This document shows positions 9,025 through 17,012 of a DNA stretch of 64,000 nucleotides, piece after piece; position 1 is the first letter of the stretch; the number at the start of each line of letters is the position of its first letter. Source of the DNA: JAXDJH01 sp034663635 (lineage in GTDB: Bacteria; Actinomycetota; CADDZG01; WHSQ01). The stretch is from assembly GCA_034663635.1 (NCBI GenBank), contig JAXDJH010000008.1, forward strand, positions 62,001 through 126,000. Direction: 5' to 3'. The position numbers were made by a program, and so were the translations under genes. The notes beneath the pieces were generated by a model. The model saw nothing but the letters and a program-made list of their open reading frames with translations. It searched no databases and was not told the DNA's origin.

Positions 9025-10458
9025 CTAGTACGCCTTCGCCCAGGTCGCCGTCTCGACCCCCGGCTGGCCACATACGACGCAGGCGCCTCCCGGATCCTCC
9101 ACTTGCAGGGGCAGATAACGGATCGTGGCGCTCGTGTCGTTTGAGACCTTGGTCTCGCATTCCTCCGAGCCGCACCAGGGGCCTCTCCAGAAACCACCCT
9201 CATCGCCGATACCGGCTTTTAGAGCCTCGTAGTCCCCGGCTTCGTGAGTGTGTTCGTCGCGGAACGCAGTCGCATCTCTATGCAACTGAAGCTGGGCATC
9301 GGCAAGGATCTCAGCCATGTCGGAGATCGCGGAAGCGACGGATCTGTCTTCCTTCTCGCCGGAGATCCGATGCGCGAGCACGACCTTGTCGGCGGCGACG
9401 TCCTTGGGCCCGATCTCGACCCGGATCGGCACGCCCTTTAGCTCCCACTCGCTGAACTTGTAACCCGGACGATGCTGGTCCCTATCGTCGACCTTGACGC
9501 GGACGCCGTCGCCGGCGAGTGAATCGCGCATCTTCATCGCGACCGACAGAACGAGGCTTCGCTCGTCATCTGACCTATAGATCGGAACGATGACGACCTG
9601 GACGGGCGCAACCGCCGGCGGGAGTTTGAGGCCGCGCTCATCGCCGTGGGTCATGATCGTTCCGCCCACCATCCGGGCGGAGAAGCCCCATGACGTGCCC
9701 CAAGCGAGCTCCTGCTCGCCGTTCTCATTGAGAAAGGTCACGTCGTACGCCCGTGCGAAGTTCTGTCCGAGGAAATGCGATGTTCCGCACTGCAACGCCT
9801 TGCGATCGCGCATGAGCCCCTCGATGGTCAAGGTTTCGTCGGCGCCAGGGAACCGCTCGGCAGGGGACTTCCGACCAGGCAGAACGGGGATCGCGAGAAC
9901 GTCCTCCGCGACCTCCCTGTAGACCTCTTGCATCCGGAGAGCTTCTTCGTACGCCTCGTCTTTGGTTGCATGTGCGGTGTGGCCCTCTTGCCAAAGGAAC
10001 TCGCTGGTGCGGAGAAAGAGCCGCGTTCGCTTCTCCCAACGCAGAACGTTGCACCACTGGTTGTAGAGGAGCGGCAGATCCCTGTAGCTCTGGATCCAGC
10101 CGGAGTACGCGTTCCAGATGACGACTTCAGAGGTGGGCCGGATAACGAGAGGTTCCTCGAGCTGCTCGCCTCCGCCATGGGTCACCACCGCGACCTGCGG
10201 CGAGAACCCTTCGACGTGCTCCGCTTCCTTGTGAAGGAGCTTTTCGGGGAAGAGCAATGGGAACTGAACGTTCTCATGCCCCGTCGCTTTGAAGCGATCG
10301 TCGAGAGCTTTCGTGATGTGCTCCCAGATCGCGTAACCGTGGGGCTTGATGATCATCGACCCTTTGGCAGGGCCATGTTCCGCGAGGCCCGCCTGCTTCA
10401 CGACCTCGACGTACCAGGCCGGGAAATCATTGGCGAAGTCGGGCAGCCCCTTAGCCAT
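9025..10458 (-). CDS. proS: Prolyl-tRNA synthetase, archaeal/eukaryotic type
   Basis: This class II synthetase charges tRNA-Pro with proline. The 477-residue protein is the short form without the bacterial editing insertion. It has motif 2 in CNVLRWEKRTRLFLRTSEFLWQEGHTA and motif 3 in GTSWGFSARMVGG, an anticodon-binding domain, and a C-terminal zinc-type region with cysteine pairs, ending in lysine-alanine-tyrosine as is characteristic of this type. Many Actinomycetota instead carry the long bacterial form, so type is informative about lineage. The YjbQ gene stops one base before this start, so the two are probably one transcript. Confidence 0.96.
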   Translation of the reverse strand: MAKGLPDFANDFPAWYVEVVKQAGLAEHGPAKGSMIIKPHGYAIWEHITKALDDRFKATGHENVQFPLLFPEKLLHKEAEHVEGFSPQVAVVTHGGGEQLEEPLVIRPTSEVVIWNAYSGWIQSYRDLPLLYNQWCNVLRWEKRTRLFLRTSEFLWQEGHTAHATKDEAYEEALRMQEVYREVAEDVLAIPVLPGRKSPAERFPGADETLTIEGLMRDRKALQCGTSHFLGQNFARAYDVTFLNENGEQELAWGTSWGFSARMVGGTIMTHGDERGLKLPPAVAPVQVVIVPIYRSDDERSLVLSVAMKMRDSLAGDGVRVKVDDRDQHRPGYKFSEWELKGVPIRVEIGPKDVAADKVVLAHRISGEKEDRSVASAISDMAEILADAQLQLHRDATAFRDEHTHEAGDYEALKAGIGDEGGFWRGPWCGSEECETKVSNDTSATIRYLPLQVEDPGGACVVCGQPGVETATWAKAY

Positions 10459-10830
10459 CTACTCTCCGATCACCTGGACGTTGACCACGCGATCCGCGCT
10501 GCCGTTCAGCTCCATCAGCAGAACGCGTTGCCACGTGCCGAGCTTCAGCTTCCCCTCGACGACGGGAAGAACGATCGATCCAGATCCCACAGCGTGCACG
10601 GCACTCTCGGCCGGCCCCAGTCGCTCGATGGCGGCCCTCACGTCCGTGAGGAGACCCGTCTCCTTTTCGTTGACGACAAGTGCACAGTCAGAGCCTCCAC
10701 CCGAAACCGTGGCCCGGCCCGCCTGGATCTCGGCCGAGTCGACAGCCTGCTGGACGCGCTCGGTCAGGTCGAGGAAGCCACCGGAGCCGTTGGCTTGGAT
10801 ACGTATTTCTGCTTGGTGTGAGCGCATCAA
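10459..10830 (-). CDS. YjbQ/UPF0047 family protein
   Basis: A 123-residue protein of the YjbQ family, small trimeric beta-sandwich proteins, some with weak thiamine phosphate synthase activity. The family signature is seen as SGSIVLPVVEGKLKLGTWQ followed by an end in RVVNVQVIGE. The usual HHD signature in the middle is not clearly preserved. It stops next to the proS start and probably shares its transcript. The function in the cell is not established. Confidence 0.8.
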   Translation of the reverse strand: MMRSHQAEIRIQANGSGGFLDLTERVQQAVDSAEIQAGRATVSGGGSDCALVVNEKETGLLTDVRAAIERLGPAESAVHAVGSGSIVLPVVEGKLKLGTWQRVLLMELNGSADRVVNVQVIGE

Positions 10831-10961
10831 GCAAGATTAGACGACCGCCTGCAACAAGCCCGAACACGACTGGGACGTGGACAACTACGTCCACTCTCTG
10901 TGGAGGAAATGTGGAGGGCGGAGATTGTTTCGCGTTCCATTCATTTGTTGGTTTCAACCCG

Positions 10962-10990
10962 TTGACACGGGATACAGCGGTCCGTATGTT
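10962..10990 (+). promoter_or_regulatory. Strong sigma-70-type promoter
   Basis: TTGACA at 10962-10967 and TATGTT at 10985-10990 are separated by exactly 17 bases, the best promoter match I found. No convincing open frame starts downstream on this strand; instead a dense run of hairpins follows. Transcription would begin near 10997. Confidence 0.75.
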
Positions 10991-10996
10991 GCGCAA

Positions 10997-11452
10997 GTCC
11001 CAAGCAGCCAAACGGCAAGCAGGACGCCGAACCCGCAAGTCGGTTCGCCGAAGTGCGGGAACGAACGAAGTGCAGTTGACGGAAGGACCGAGCACCGGCC
11101 CAGACTCTCGGGCCAGGACCGGAGCTCAAGATCCGCAGAAGGTTCGCCCCGGAAGCGGTGACACGAAGGTCGAATCGTAAGACTCGACTGGGAGTCCATC
11201 CGGACCTCGTCGACCTCGACGGGGAGGCTCGGTTCGCCGAGTCACCCCAGCGAACGAAGAGGAGTACCGGGCGGATCGGTTCGCCGATCTGAAACCGGAA
11301 CCAGCGGCTTCGCGAAGCGTCCTGGCTGCACGGCGGTTGCTTGGGACACTTTGATTTGGAAAGACCCGAGTGGCTTCACGGACAACGCTCCAATAACCAG
11401 GCGAGAGCTTGGCTACCGAGCGGCCCCGGCGGTCATTCGGGTCTTTCTTTTT
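10997..11452 (+). ncRNA. Candidate structured non-coding RNA, about 456 nt
   Basis: Between a strong promoter and a T-rich end, consecutive segments fold into hairpins: 11035-11061 (CCCGCA with TGCGGG around an inner CGG-TTCG-CCG), GGCCC with GGGCC near 11100, GTCGA with TCGAC around a GTAA loop near 11170, GTCC-ATCC-GGAC near 11194, CTCGG-TTCG-CCGAG at 11229-11242, and GATCGG-TTCG-CCGATC at 11274-11289. The octamer GGTTCGCC occurs four times. A final domain closes with a perfect 10-bp stem, 11360-11369 with 11437-11446, followed by T-rich sequence. I could not match it to RNase P RNA, tmRNA, SRP RNA or 6S RNA. Exact ends are inferred. Confidence 0.55.
11437..11452 (+). terminator. Probable 3' terminator of the structured RNA
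   Basis: The 3' arm TCGGGTCTTT pairs perfectly with AAAGACCCGA at 11360-11369 and runs into CTTTTT. The loop between the arms is itself folded (a GC-GAGA-GC hairpin near 11401), which is unusually large for a simple terminator. Confidence 0.5.
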
Positions 11453-11470
11453 CGCCACTCGGTTGGCGAG

Positions 11471-11698
11471 TCAGGCCGACGGACCGTCATCCTCTGGGGG
11501 CGACGGGGGTTTCTCATTTCCCTTGCGGCGCTTGATCCGATCGTTGATGACTACCCCCACGAAAGCGATCACAACGAGGCCGACCACTATCGCGATCTGA
11601 GTTCCAGTCAAGAAATCGATTTGCGCCGCCCTTTGTGAGACTCCGTTCCAGATGAAACTGAGTATCATCAAGATGTCGGAGGGACCAGAACCCGGCAA
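11471..11698 (-). CDS. Small single-helix membrane protein
   Basis: A 75-residue protein of unknown function. After a polar N-terminus, residues 33-52 form one strongly hydrophobic segment (IAIVVGLVVIAFVGVVI), followed by a basic RIKRRKG stretch and a proline/acid-rich tail, so the tail should be cytoplasmic. It is divergent from the TetR gene with 31 bases between starts, so TetR may regulate it. It ends beside the 3' end of the candidate RNA. It is coherent and has good codon use but I recognise no family. Confidence 0.6.
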   Translation of the reverse strand: MPGSGPSDILMILSFIWNGVSQRAAQIDFLTGTQIAIVVGLVVIAFVGVVINDRIKRRKGNEKPPSPPEDDGPSA

Positions 11699-11729
11699 CG
11701 GTCACATTTGGGACTGATGGAGGCTTTGG

Positions 11730-12314
11730 GTGCAGAACGGGCAGCTGCGGGAGCGTAAGAGGGAGGCAACGCGAAACGCGCTGCAGGAGGCTGCCGTCAG
11801 ACTTTTCTCCGAGAAGGGCTTCGCGGCCACGTCGGTGGACGAGATCGCAGCCGCGGCGGATGTCTCACGCAGCACTTTCTTCCGCTACTTCGGTTCGAAG
11901 GAGGCCGTCGTGTTCTCGGCCCCCGACGAAGCGGGGGAGCGCTTCCTGGCCTGTATCGAGGCCCGGCCTGCCGAAGAGGGGCCTTTGAGGGCGGTAGAGG
12001 AGGCTTTCGTGGAGATAAGCCGCGACGCCGAGTCGCAGCGCCGCTTCGCGATCAACCGGGAGGGGCTGCTGGCCAGCGAACCGGGTCTCAAGGCCCGCGA
12101 GGCCGAGTCCACGATCATGTGGACGGGCCGTATCGCCGAAGCTTTGGCGCACAGAGATGGTGAGTCCTCGCCTCAGACCCGACACAGGGTGGCCGCCGCG
12201 ATCTGCATCGCGCTGTCCAGGGAGCTGGGGGAGGAATGGCTCGAATCGGGCGAGGACATCGAGAGGCTGATCAGAGGCCGCTTCGAGATCCTTCGGCAAT
12301 TGGCGCGCCACTAA
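11730..12314 (+). CDS. TetR family transcriptional regulator
   Basis: A 194-residue DNA-binding repressor. The N-terminal helix-turn-helix is visible: residues 10-55 with FSEKGFAATSVDEIAAAADV and STFFRYFGSKEAVVF, followed by an all-helical ligand/dimer domain. The start is a GTG at 11730. It is divergent from the small membrane protein, the usual arrangement for a TetR regulator and its target, and ends before a hairpin terminator. The ligand is unknown. Confidence 0.92.
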   Translation: MQNGQLRERKREATRNALQEAAVRLFSEKGFAATSVDEIAAAADVSRSTFFRYFGSKEAVVFSAPDEAGERFLACIEARPAEEGPLRAVEEAFVEISRDAESQRRFAINREGLLASEPGLKAREAESTIMWTGRIAEALAHRDGESSPQTRHRVAAAICIALSRELGEEWLESGEDIERLIRGRFEILRQLARH

Positions 12315-12325
12315 GGAACTAAGTA

Positions 12326-12360
12326 GGGCCGAGTCTTCACTTTGGGTTTCGGCCCCTTTA
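12326..12360 (+). terminator. Terminator after the TetR gene
   Basis: GGGCCGA (12326-12332) pairs with TCGGCCC (12349-12355) and is followed by CTTTA. The T-run is short. Confidence 0.5.
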
Positions 12361-12364
12361 GGGT

Positions 12365-12394
12365 TGGGCACCGTTCGACCCGTCGAGTACAACA
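12365..12394 (+). promoter_or_regulatory. Promoter of the DUF4193 gene
   Basis: TTGGGC (12365-12370) and TACAAC (12389-12394) are 18 bases apart. The start codon at 12405 lies about ten bases after the -10 box, so the transcript would be leaderless or nearly so, a common arrangement in Actinomycetota. Confidence 0.45.
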
Positions 12395-12404
12395 AGCCAA
12401 CAAC

Positions 12405-12821
12405 ATGGAGGGCCACAAAGCAGTGCCGCCTAAGACTTCCGAAGAAGAAGAGCCGCAAGGCATCGAGGAAGACGAGGATCTCGAGGATGACCTCGAGGAT
12501 CTCGACGACGAGGACGCCGTCGCCGAGGGTCTCGCCATGGCCGGCGGGGACGACGAAGAGGGTGACGAAGAAGCCAGCCTCGAAGAGCTCCTAGCCCAGC
12601 GAGCGGCCGGTCGGCGCGCGGCTGGTGACGATTCGGAGAGCGACGAGGACGACATCATGGCCCTGGCCTCCGAGAAAGAGCCCACCGGCGCCGAGACGAT
12701 CCGCACGAAAGTCATCCCGATCAAAGATCAACAGGAATTCGTGTGTAAGCGCTGCTTCCTCGTCAAGGCGCGCTCGCAACTCGCGGACGAGACGCGCATG
12801 CTCTGCCGTGACTGCGTCTAG
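12405..12821 (+). CDS. DUF4193 family acidic zinc-ribbon protein
   Basis: A 138-residue protein whose C-terminus, EFVCKRCFLVKARSQLAD then LCRDC, matches the DUF4193 zinc ribbon (two CxxC pairs) found across Actinomycetota. The N-terminal 85 residues are extremely acidic and longer than usual; family members are about 100 residues. I chose the ATG at 12405 because of the promoter placement; a GTG at 12423 with GGAGG eleven bases upstream is an alternative. Function is unknown; a role at RNA polymerase has been suggested for such acidic zinc ribbons but is not shown here. Confidence 0.85.
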   Translation: MEGHKAVPPKTSEEEEPQGIEEDEDLEDDLEDLDDEDAVAEGLAMAGGDDEEGDEEASLEELLAQRAAGRRAAGDDSESDEDDIMALASEKEPTGAETIRTKVIPIKDQQEFVCKRCFLVKARSQLADETRMLCRDCV

Positions 12822-12834
12822 ATAACTTAGATCC

Positions 12835-14340
12835 GTGCTGACGGGGGCACGCGCTTATCCCGTCGTCCTGGTTTCAGGCGTCCTACTTTCGCTCGCATTT
12901 CCCGAGCCAGACCTCGCACCGATCGCCTGGGTGGCTCTTGTTCCGTTGCTTCTCGCCCTGCGCGCCAAGTCAGGCGAACGAGTCACCGCCGGCAGGGGAG
13001 CGGCACTCGGCTTCGTCTTCGGGCTCGGGTTCTTCGCAACGATGCTCTATTGGGTCTCCATCGTCGGATACGTGGCTTGGGCTTTCCTCGTGGTCATGGA
13101 GTCGGCCTTCCTCGCGCTATTCGGCACCTGCGTCGCTCTGTCGGGACGCGGCAAGAGATGGATCGCCCTCTTGACGCCGGTCACCGCTTGGGTCGCGGTC
13201 GAGTTCGCAAGAGCGCACGTTCCGGTTGTGGGCTTCACCTGGGGCCAGCTGGCCCAGAGTCAGCACAACCTCACGTGGATGCTCCGGCCCGCATCGCTTG
13301 GAGGCGGATGGCTCGTTGCTGGAGTCGTGGTCGGAATAAACGTCTGCCTCGCGGAGCATTTCGCACACCGAGAGTTTTTCAAGATCGCGGTGCGATGGCT
13401 CGCGCCGACTGCCGTTCTGGTCCTGGCGCCGCTTCTGATCCCCGCTAACAACGCGACGGGCGAGGCGCTTCGTGTCTCGATCGTCCAAGGAAACGTGCCG
13501 CGGAACTTCAGCGGGAGTCTCTTCGACAAGGAGCTGGCGATCACCCAAAGCCATCGTGAGCTCACCGAGGGACTGGTCGATGAGCACCCGGACCTCGTGG
13601 TGTGGCCTGAGAGTTCGGTGGGGCTCGACATCCGGCGCGATCCGACCGCCGAGAGTGAGGTTGAACAAGCAGCGAGCGCCGTAGGCGTTCCGATGATCGT
13701 CGGAGGAAACACCGACCTGGATGAGGCTCGGTATCAAGTTGTCGCATTCCAAGTCGAGCCGGGCAGGGGAGTGACCGACGTTTACGTCAAGACGCATCTG
13801 GTTCCTTTCGGCGAATACGTTCCGGGGCGCGGCCTTCTCGACTGGATACCGATGCTCGACCAGGTCCCGCGGGATGCCGTTGCCGGCTCGGAACACAACG
13901 TGTTCGACATCGACGGAGCCAAGGTCGCCACGGTGCTGTCTTTCGAAGGTGATTTCGGCGACCTCGTGCGCAAACCGATCGCGGGAGGTGGGCGTCTGCT
14001 TGTGGTCGCCACCAACACATCGACCTGGGGCAACACGTGGGCCTCCGCTCAACATGAAGCGTTCAGTCAAGTCAGGGCCGCGGAGAACGGCGTTTGGGTG
14101 GTGCACGCGGCGTTAAGTGGCATCTCCGCGTTCGTCCAACCGGATGGAACAGTCGTCGACGAAACAGAGCTTTGGACGGCCACGACGATGACGCACGACG
14201 TGCGATTGGCTGAATCGATCACGTTGTACGCGCGAGTAGGGGACTGGTTCCCTCTACTCTGCATCGTCATGACCGTCTTCGCATTGATCTCGAGCCGACC
14301 GAGGCGAGACCGGCATCAGGAAGGTTCAGGAACTCGGTGA
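12835..14340 (+). CDS. lnt: Apolipoprotein N-acyltransferase, catalytic cysteine apparently replaced
   Basis: This integral membrane enzyme would add the third acyl chain to lipoproteins. Multiple hydrophobic helices fill residues 1-205, followed by a nitrilase-like domain. Glutamate 259 (in VWPESS) and lysine 319 (in VKTHLVPFGEYVP) of the Glu-Lys-Cys triad are present. The position of the catalytic cysteine, normally in a CYE/CFE context, reads VLSFEGDFGD, with serine 369. The protein may therefore be inactive, altered or a regulator, or another copy may exist. The stop overlaps the ppm1 start, recalling the lnt-ppm1 fusion of mycobacteria. Confidence 0.88.
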   Translation: MLTGARAYPVVLVSGVLLSLAFPEPDLAPIAWVALVPLLLALRAKSGERVTAGRGAALGFVFGLGFFATMLYWVSIVGYVAWAFLVVMESAFLALFGTCVALSGRGKRWIALLTPVTAWVAVEFARAHVPVVGFTWGQLAQSQHNLTWMLRPASLGGGWLVAGVVVGINVCLAEHFAHREFFKIAVRWLAPTAVLVLAPLLIPANNATGEALRVSIVQGNVPRNFSGSLFDKELAITQSHRELTEGLVDEHPDLVVWPESSVGLDIRRDPTAESEVEQAASAVGVPMIVGGNTDLDEARYQVVAFQVEPGRGVTDVYVKTHLVPFGEYVPGRGLLDWIPMLDQVPRDAVAGSEHNVFDIDGAKVATVLSFEGDFGDLVRKPIAGGGRLLVVATNTSTWGNTWASAQHEAFSQVRAAENGVWVVHAALSGISAFVQPDGTVVDETELWTATTMTHDVRLAESITLYARVGDWFPLLCIVMTVFALISSRPRRDRHQEGSGTR

Positions 14341-15107
14341 TGGCCCACGACCGACCGGTGGATGAGACCCAAGCGCTGGTGATCGTGCCGACCTACAACG
14401 AATTCGAATCGATAGCCGAAGTCGCGCGCCGGCTGTTCGACGCAGCCGGTGACACGGTCGATCTGCTCGTCGTGGACGACGGGTCGCCGGACGGCACCGC
14501 CGAGCTCGTGAAGCAGATGACCGAGAGTTCGCACGGCGTCCATCTGATGGAGAGGGCCGGGAAGCAAGGTCTGGGCACGGCGTACGTCGACGGGTTCCGT
14601 TGGGCTCTCGAACGGCCTTACTGGGCAGTGGTCGAGATGGACGCCGACCTCTCCCACGACCCGGCGGACGTTCCTCGCATGCTGGAGACGCTGAAGGACG
14701 CGGACCTCGTCATCGGATCGCGCTACGTACCCGGGGGACAAGTGCGCAACTGGAGCAAGGTGAGACGGGCACTATCGGCAGCGGGGAACCTCTACGCACG
14801 CATGTGGCTCGGCTACGACGTCAGGGATTCGACCAGTGGCTTTCGCGCCTATCGACGCGAGGTGCTCGAGCAGGCGAGCCTCTCTGAGCTTCACTCGGAA
14901 GGTTATTCGTTCCAGATCGAATTGACGCGCCGCGTAGCGCGCGCCGGAGGCAAGATCGTCGAGATCCCGATCACGTTCGTGGAGAGGGTCCAAGGCAAGT
15001 CGAAGATGAGCAAGCGGATCGTGATCGAAGCGATGGGTCGGGTCACTCAGTGGGGCTTTCACGATCGCTTCGGCAAGGGTCCCAAGGAGCCAGATCGGGA
15101 TGGCTGA
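14340..15107 (+). CDS. ppm1: Polyprenol monophosphomannose synthase
   Basis: This GT2-family enzyme transfers mannose from GDP-mannose to polyprenyl phosphate, making the donor for extracellular mannosylation of lipoglycans and proteins. The 255-residue protein has LVIVPTYNEFESI at the N-terminus, the metal motif EMDADLSHDP near residue 100 and SKMSKRIVIEA near the C-terminus, all typical of dolichol-phosphate mannose synthases. It has no C-terminal membrane anchor. It is coupled to lnt upstream and overlaps the next gene by eight bases. The product could feed the PIG-V-like enzymes at 21-24 kb. Confidence 0.93.
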   Translation: MAHDRPVDETQALVIVPTYNEFESIAEVARRLFDAAGDTVDLLVVDDGSPDGTAELVKQMTESSHGVHLMERAGKQGLGTAYVDGFRWALERPYWAVVEMDADLSHDPADVPRMLETLKDADLVIGSRYVPGGQVRNWSKVRRALSAAGNLYARMWLGYDVRDSTSGFRAYRREVLEQASLSELHSEGYSFQIELTRRVARAGGKIVEIPITFVERVQGKSKMSKRIVIEAMGRVTQWGFHDRFGKGPKEPDRDG

Positions 15108-16368
15108 GGCTCCCATCAGGATCGGCAGTCGCGACGAACTCGTCTATCTGCTGGCCGAAGCCGCAGAGCTCGAACACGGGATCATGTGTCAGTACCTCTT
15201 CGCAGCTTTCACGATGCGTTCGGAGCCGGGCGACGGGCTCGATCCCGAGGATCAGCAGGCTGTGGCGCGTTGGGAACGCGTCGTATCGGAGGTCGCGACC
15301 CAGGAGATGCTGCACCTGGGGCTGGTTTCGAATCTTCTTTCGGCCGTGGGAGCCGCCCCTTATTTCAGGCGGCCGAACTTCCCCTTGCGACCCGGCTATT
15401 ACCCACCGGGGCTTCATCTCGACCTGATCCCGTTCTCGGAGCGCGCCCTCAGGCACTTCCTGTTCCTCGAAAGGCCGGAGGGCATGGATATGGAGGATGC
15501 AGAGGGCTTCGAGGCTCTCGCCGACTCGGTCCCGCTCGGTCACGCGCACGCGATAGTGCCGCACGCTCAGACCTACTCGACGTTCGGTCACCTCTATCGA
15601 GGGATCGAGGACGGGTTCAAACACCTTGCCAAGAAGCTCGGCGAGAGGGAACTCTTCTGTGGTCACGCGGGAGCGCAAGCGACGGGGGAGTACTTCCTGT
15701 GGCCCGACATGTTGCCGGTGACCGACGTCGAATCCGCTTGCGTCGCGTTGGACACGATCGTCGAACAAGGCGAAGGCGCGAGAGGGGAGTGGCGCGACGC
15801 TCACTTCGGCCGCTTCCACGCCGTTCTAGAGGAGCTCCTTGCACTGAAGGCCGAGCGACCGGACTTCGACCCGCCCCGCCCCGCGGTCGCGGCATTCACG
15901 CGGCCCCCGGCCGACGTGCGGGAAGCGTTGTTGATCTCGGTAAAGAGCACTGGGATGGTCGCGGACCTCTTCAACGCGAGCTATCAGGCTTTGCTGCAGC
16001 TGATCATCCGGTTCTTCCTGCACACGGAAGAATCGGAGAAGGAGCTGAACGTGCTCGCCGACGTCGCGGTGGGGATGATGATCAACGTGCTCCGACCTCT
16101 CGGACGGATGTTGACGACCCTTCCGGTTGCTGCGAACAGGCATGACGTCACCGCCGGTCCGACGTTCGACGTCTATCGCACTACTTATTACGTGCCGCAC
16201 CGGCACGCGGCATGGCGCGTCCTGCACGAACGGATCGTCCATCTCGGGCGGGCCGCTCAGGAGCAGGCCGCCGATATGGAGCCTCCGGCCGGGCCGGTGA
16301 TGGAGGACGTGGCCGACAAGCTGATCGCCTACGCGGACAAGCTCGGCCCCCACGTTTACCGGGTCTGA
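15100..16368 (+). CDS. Ferritin-like domain protein (VioB/RebD N-terminal type)
   Basis: The 422-residue protein starts with a ferritin-like four-helix domain: LLAEAAELEHGIMCQYLFAA and VATQEMLHLGLVSNLL carry the two ExxH-type metal motifs, and PYFRRPNFPL follows. This resembles the iminophenylpyruvate dimer synthase/ferritin-like family found in indolocarbazole enzymes and in many uncharacterised proteins. A second helical region lies around residues 285-350. No partner biosynthetic genes are nearby, so a pigment pathway is not supported; it may be an iron oxidase of unknown role. It overlaps ppm1 by eight bases. Confidence 0.8.
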   Translation: MAEAPIRIGSRDELVYLLAEAAELEHGIMCQYLFAAFTMRSEPGDGLDPEDQQAVARWERVVSEVATQEMLHLGLVSNLLSAVGAAPYFRRPNFPLRPGYYPPGLHLDLIPFSERALRHFLFLERPEGMDMEDAEGFEALADSVPLGHAHAIVPHAQTYSTFGHLYRGIEDGFKHLAKKLGERELFCGHAGAQATGEYFLWPDMLPVTDVESACVALDTIVEQGEGARGEWRDAHFGRFHAVLEELLALKAERPDFDPPRPAVAAFTRPPADVREALLISVKSTGMVADLFNASYQALLQLIIRFFLHTEESEKELNVLADVAVGMMINVLRPLGRMLTTLPVAANRHDVTAGPTFDVYRTTYYVPHRHAAWRVLHERIVHLGRAAQEQAADMEPPAGPVMEDVADKLIAYADKLGPHVYRV

Positions 16369-16386
16369 ACAGGGTAGGAAGAACCG

Positions 16387-16980
16387 ATGCGACTCGGACG
16401 AGGACTCAGACGATCGCTCAGACGAGCGAGACGAGCTGGCGCCGGAGACCCTTTCGCCCGCAGGGGAGTCGCAGCGGCGCTGCCGACTTGCCCCGTCGGG
16501 CTCTGTTTCGACGAAACGGACTTTTCGGACGGAGGCGGTGGGATAGCGGCCGGGTTCGAGGGGGCCGGGCCGAGGGACTTCCCGCAGGGCGGCTACGAGC
16601 TCACCGTCGTCGACGGGATCCAGGTGTGCAGGATCGACCCGTCAGCGCCCACCAACGGCGATGCGGGCATCCTGAGGACCTACGAGGCCGCTGAGGGCCA
16701 GGAGTACTCGGTGACGGCTCTAGCGAGGATCCGAGACGCGTCGCCAGGGTTCAAGGCCCGATTGACGATCTCTCCGAAACAGGCAAACGGTCGTCAGCTC
16801 GGCGAGTTCAACGCCCGTTTGGATCAACCCGGCGACGAGTTCACGACGATGGAGATCCCGAGCGCGGTCATGCCGCCGGGAACGACAATGGTCAGCGTGA
16901 AGTTCCGCGCCCACAACAAAGCGCCCGGCGACGCTGGAACCGCGGAGTTGAAACAGTTCCGCTTCGAACGCCTGCGCTAA
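16387..16980 (+). CDS. Uncharacterised protein with arginine-rich N-terminus
   Basis: A 197-residue protein with no recognised family. Residues 1-28 are very arginine-rich and have no hydrophobic core, so they do not form a classical signal peptide. From residue 35 the sequence becomes glycine- and beta-rich (GQEYSVTALARIRDASPGFKA) like a carbohydrate-binding or jelly-roll domain, with two cysteines near residues 35-41. It sits 18 bases after the ferritin-like gene and before the RTX-repeat gene. A frameshift in the N-terminal segment could have destroyed a signal peptide, but I cannot prove one. Confidence 0.6.
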   Translation: MRLGRGLRRSLRRARRAGAGDPFARRGVAAALPTCPVGLCFDETDFSDGGGGIAAGFEGAGPRDFPQGGYELTVVDGIQVCRIDPSAPTNGDAGILRTYEAAEGQEYSVTALARIRDASPGFKARLTISPKQANGRQLGEFNARLDQPGDEFTTMEIPSAVMPPGTTMVSVKFRAHNKAPGDAGTAELKQFRFERLR

Positions 16981-17012
16981 CGAGCAACTCTTCGGGTCTG
17001 GGAGACGTTGTC

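Noticed and set aside
10986..11180. A 64-residue frame starting at ATG 10986, inside the candidate RNA
   Set aside because: Its ATG lies within the -10 box, so the transcript would begin after it; the peptide is basic then disordered and looks non-coding. It is not fully excluded.
10997..11452. RNase P RNA, tmRNA or SRP RNA as identity of the structured RNA
   Set aside because: I could not find the GAGGAAAGTCC/ACAGAA core of RNase P, the tRNA-like ends of tmRNA, or the GGAAGCAGCC loop of SRP RNA.
15100..16368. Indolocarbazole or violacein biosynthesis cluster
   Set aside because: Only a ferritin-like domain resembles VioB/RebD; no tryptophan oxidase or tailoring genes are near.
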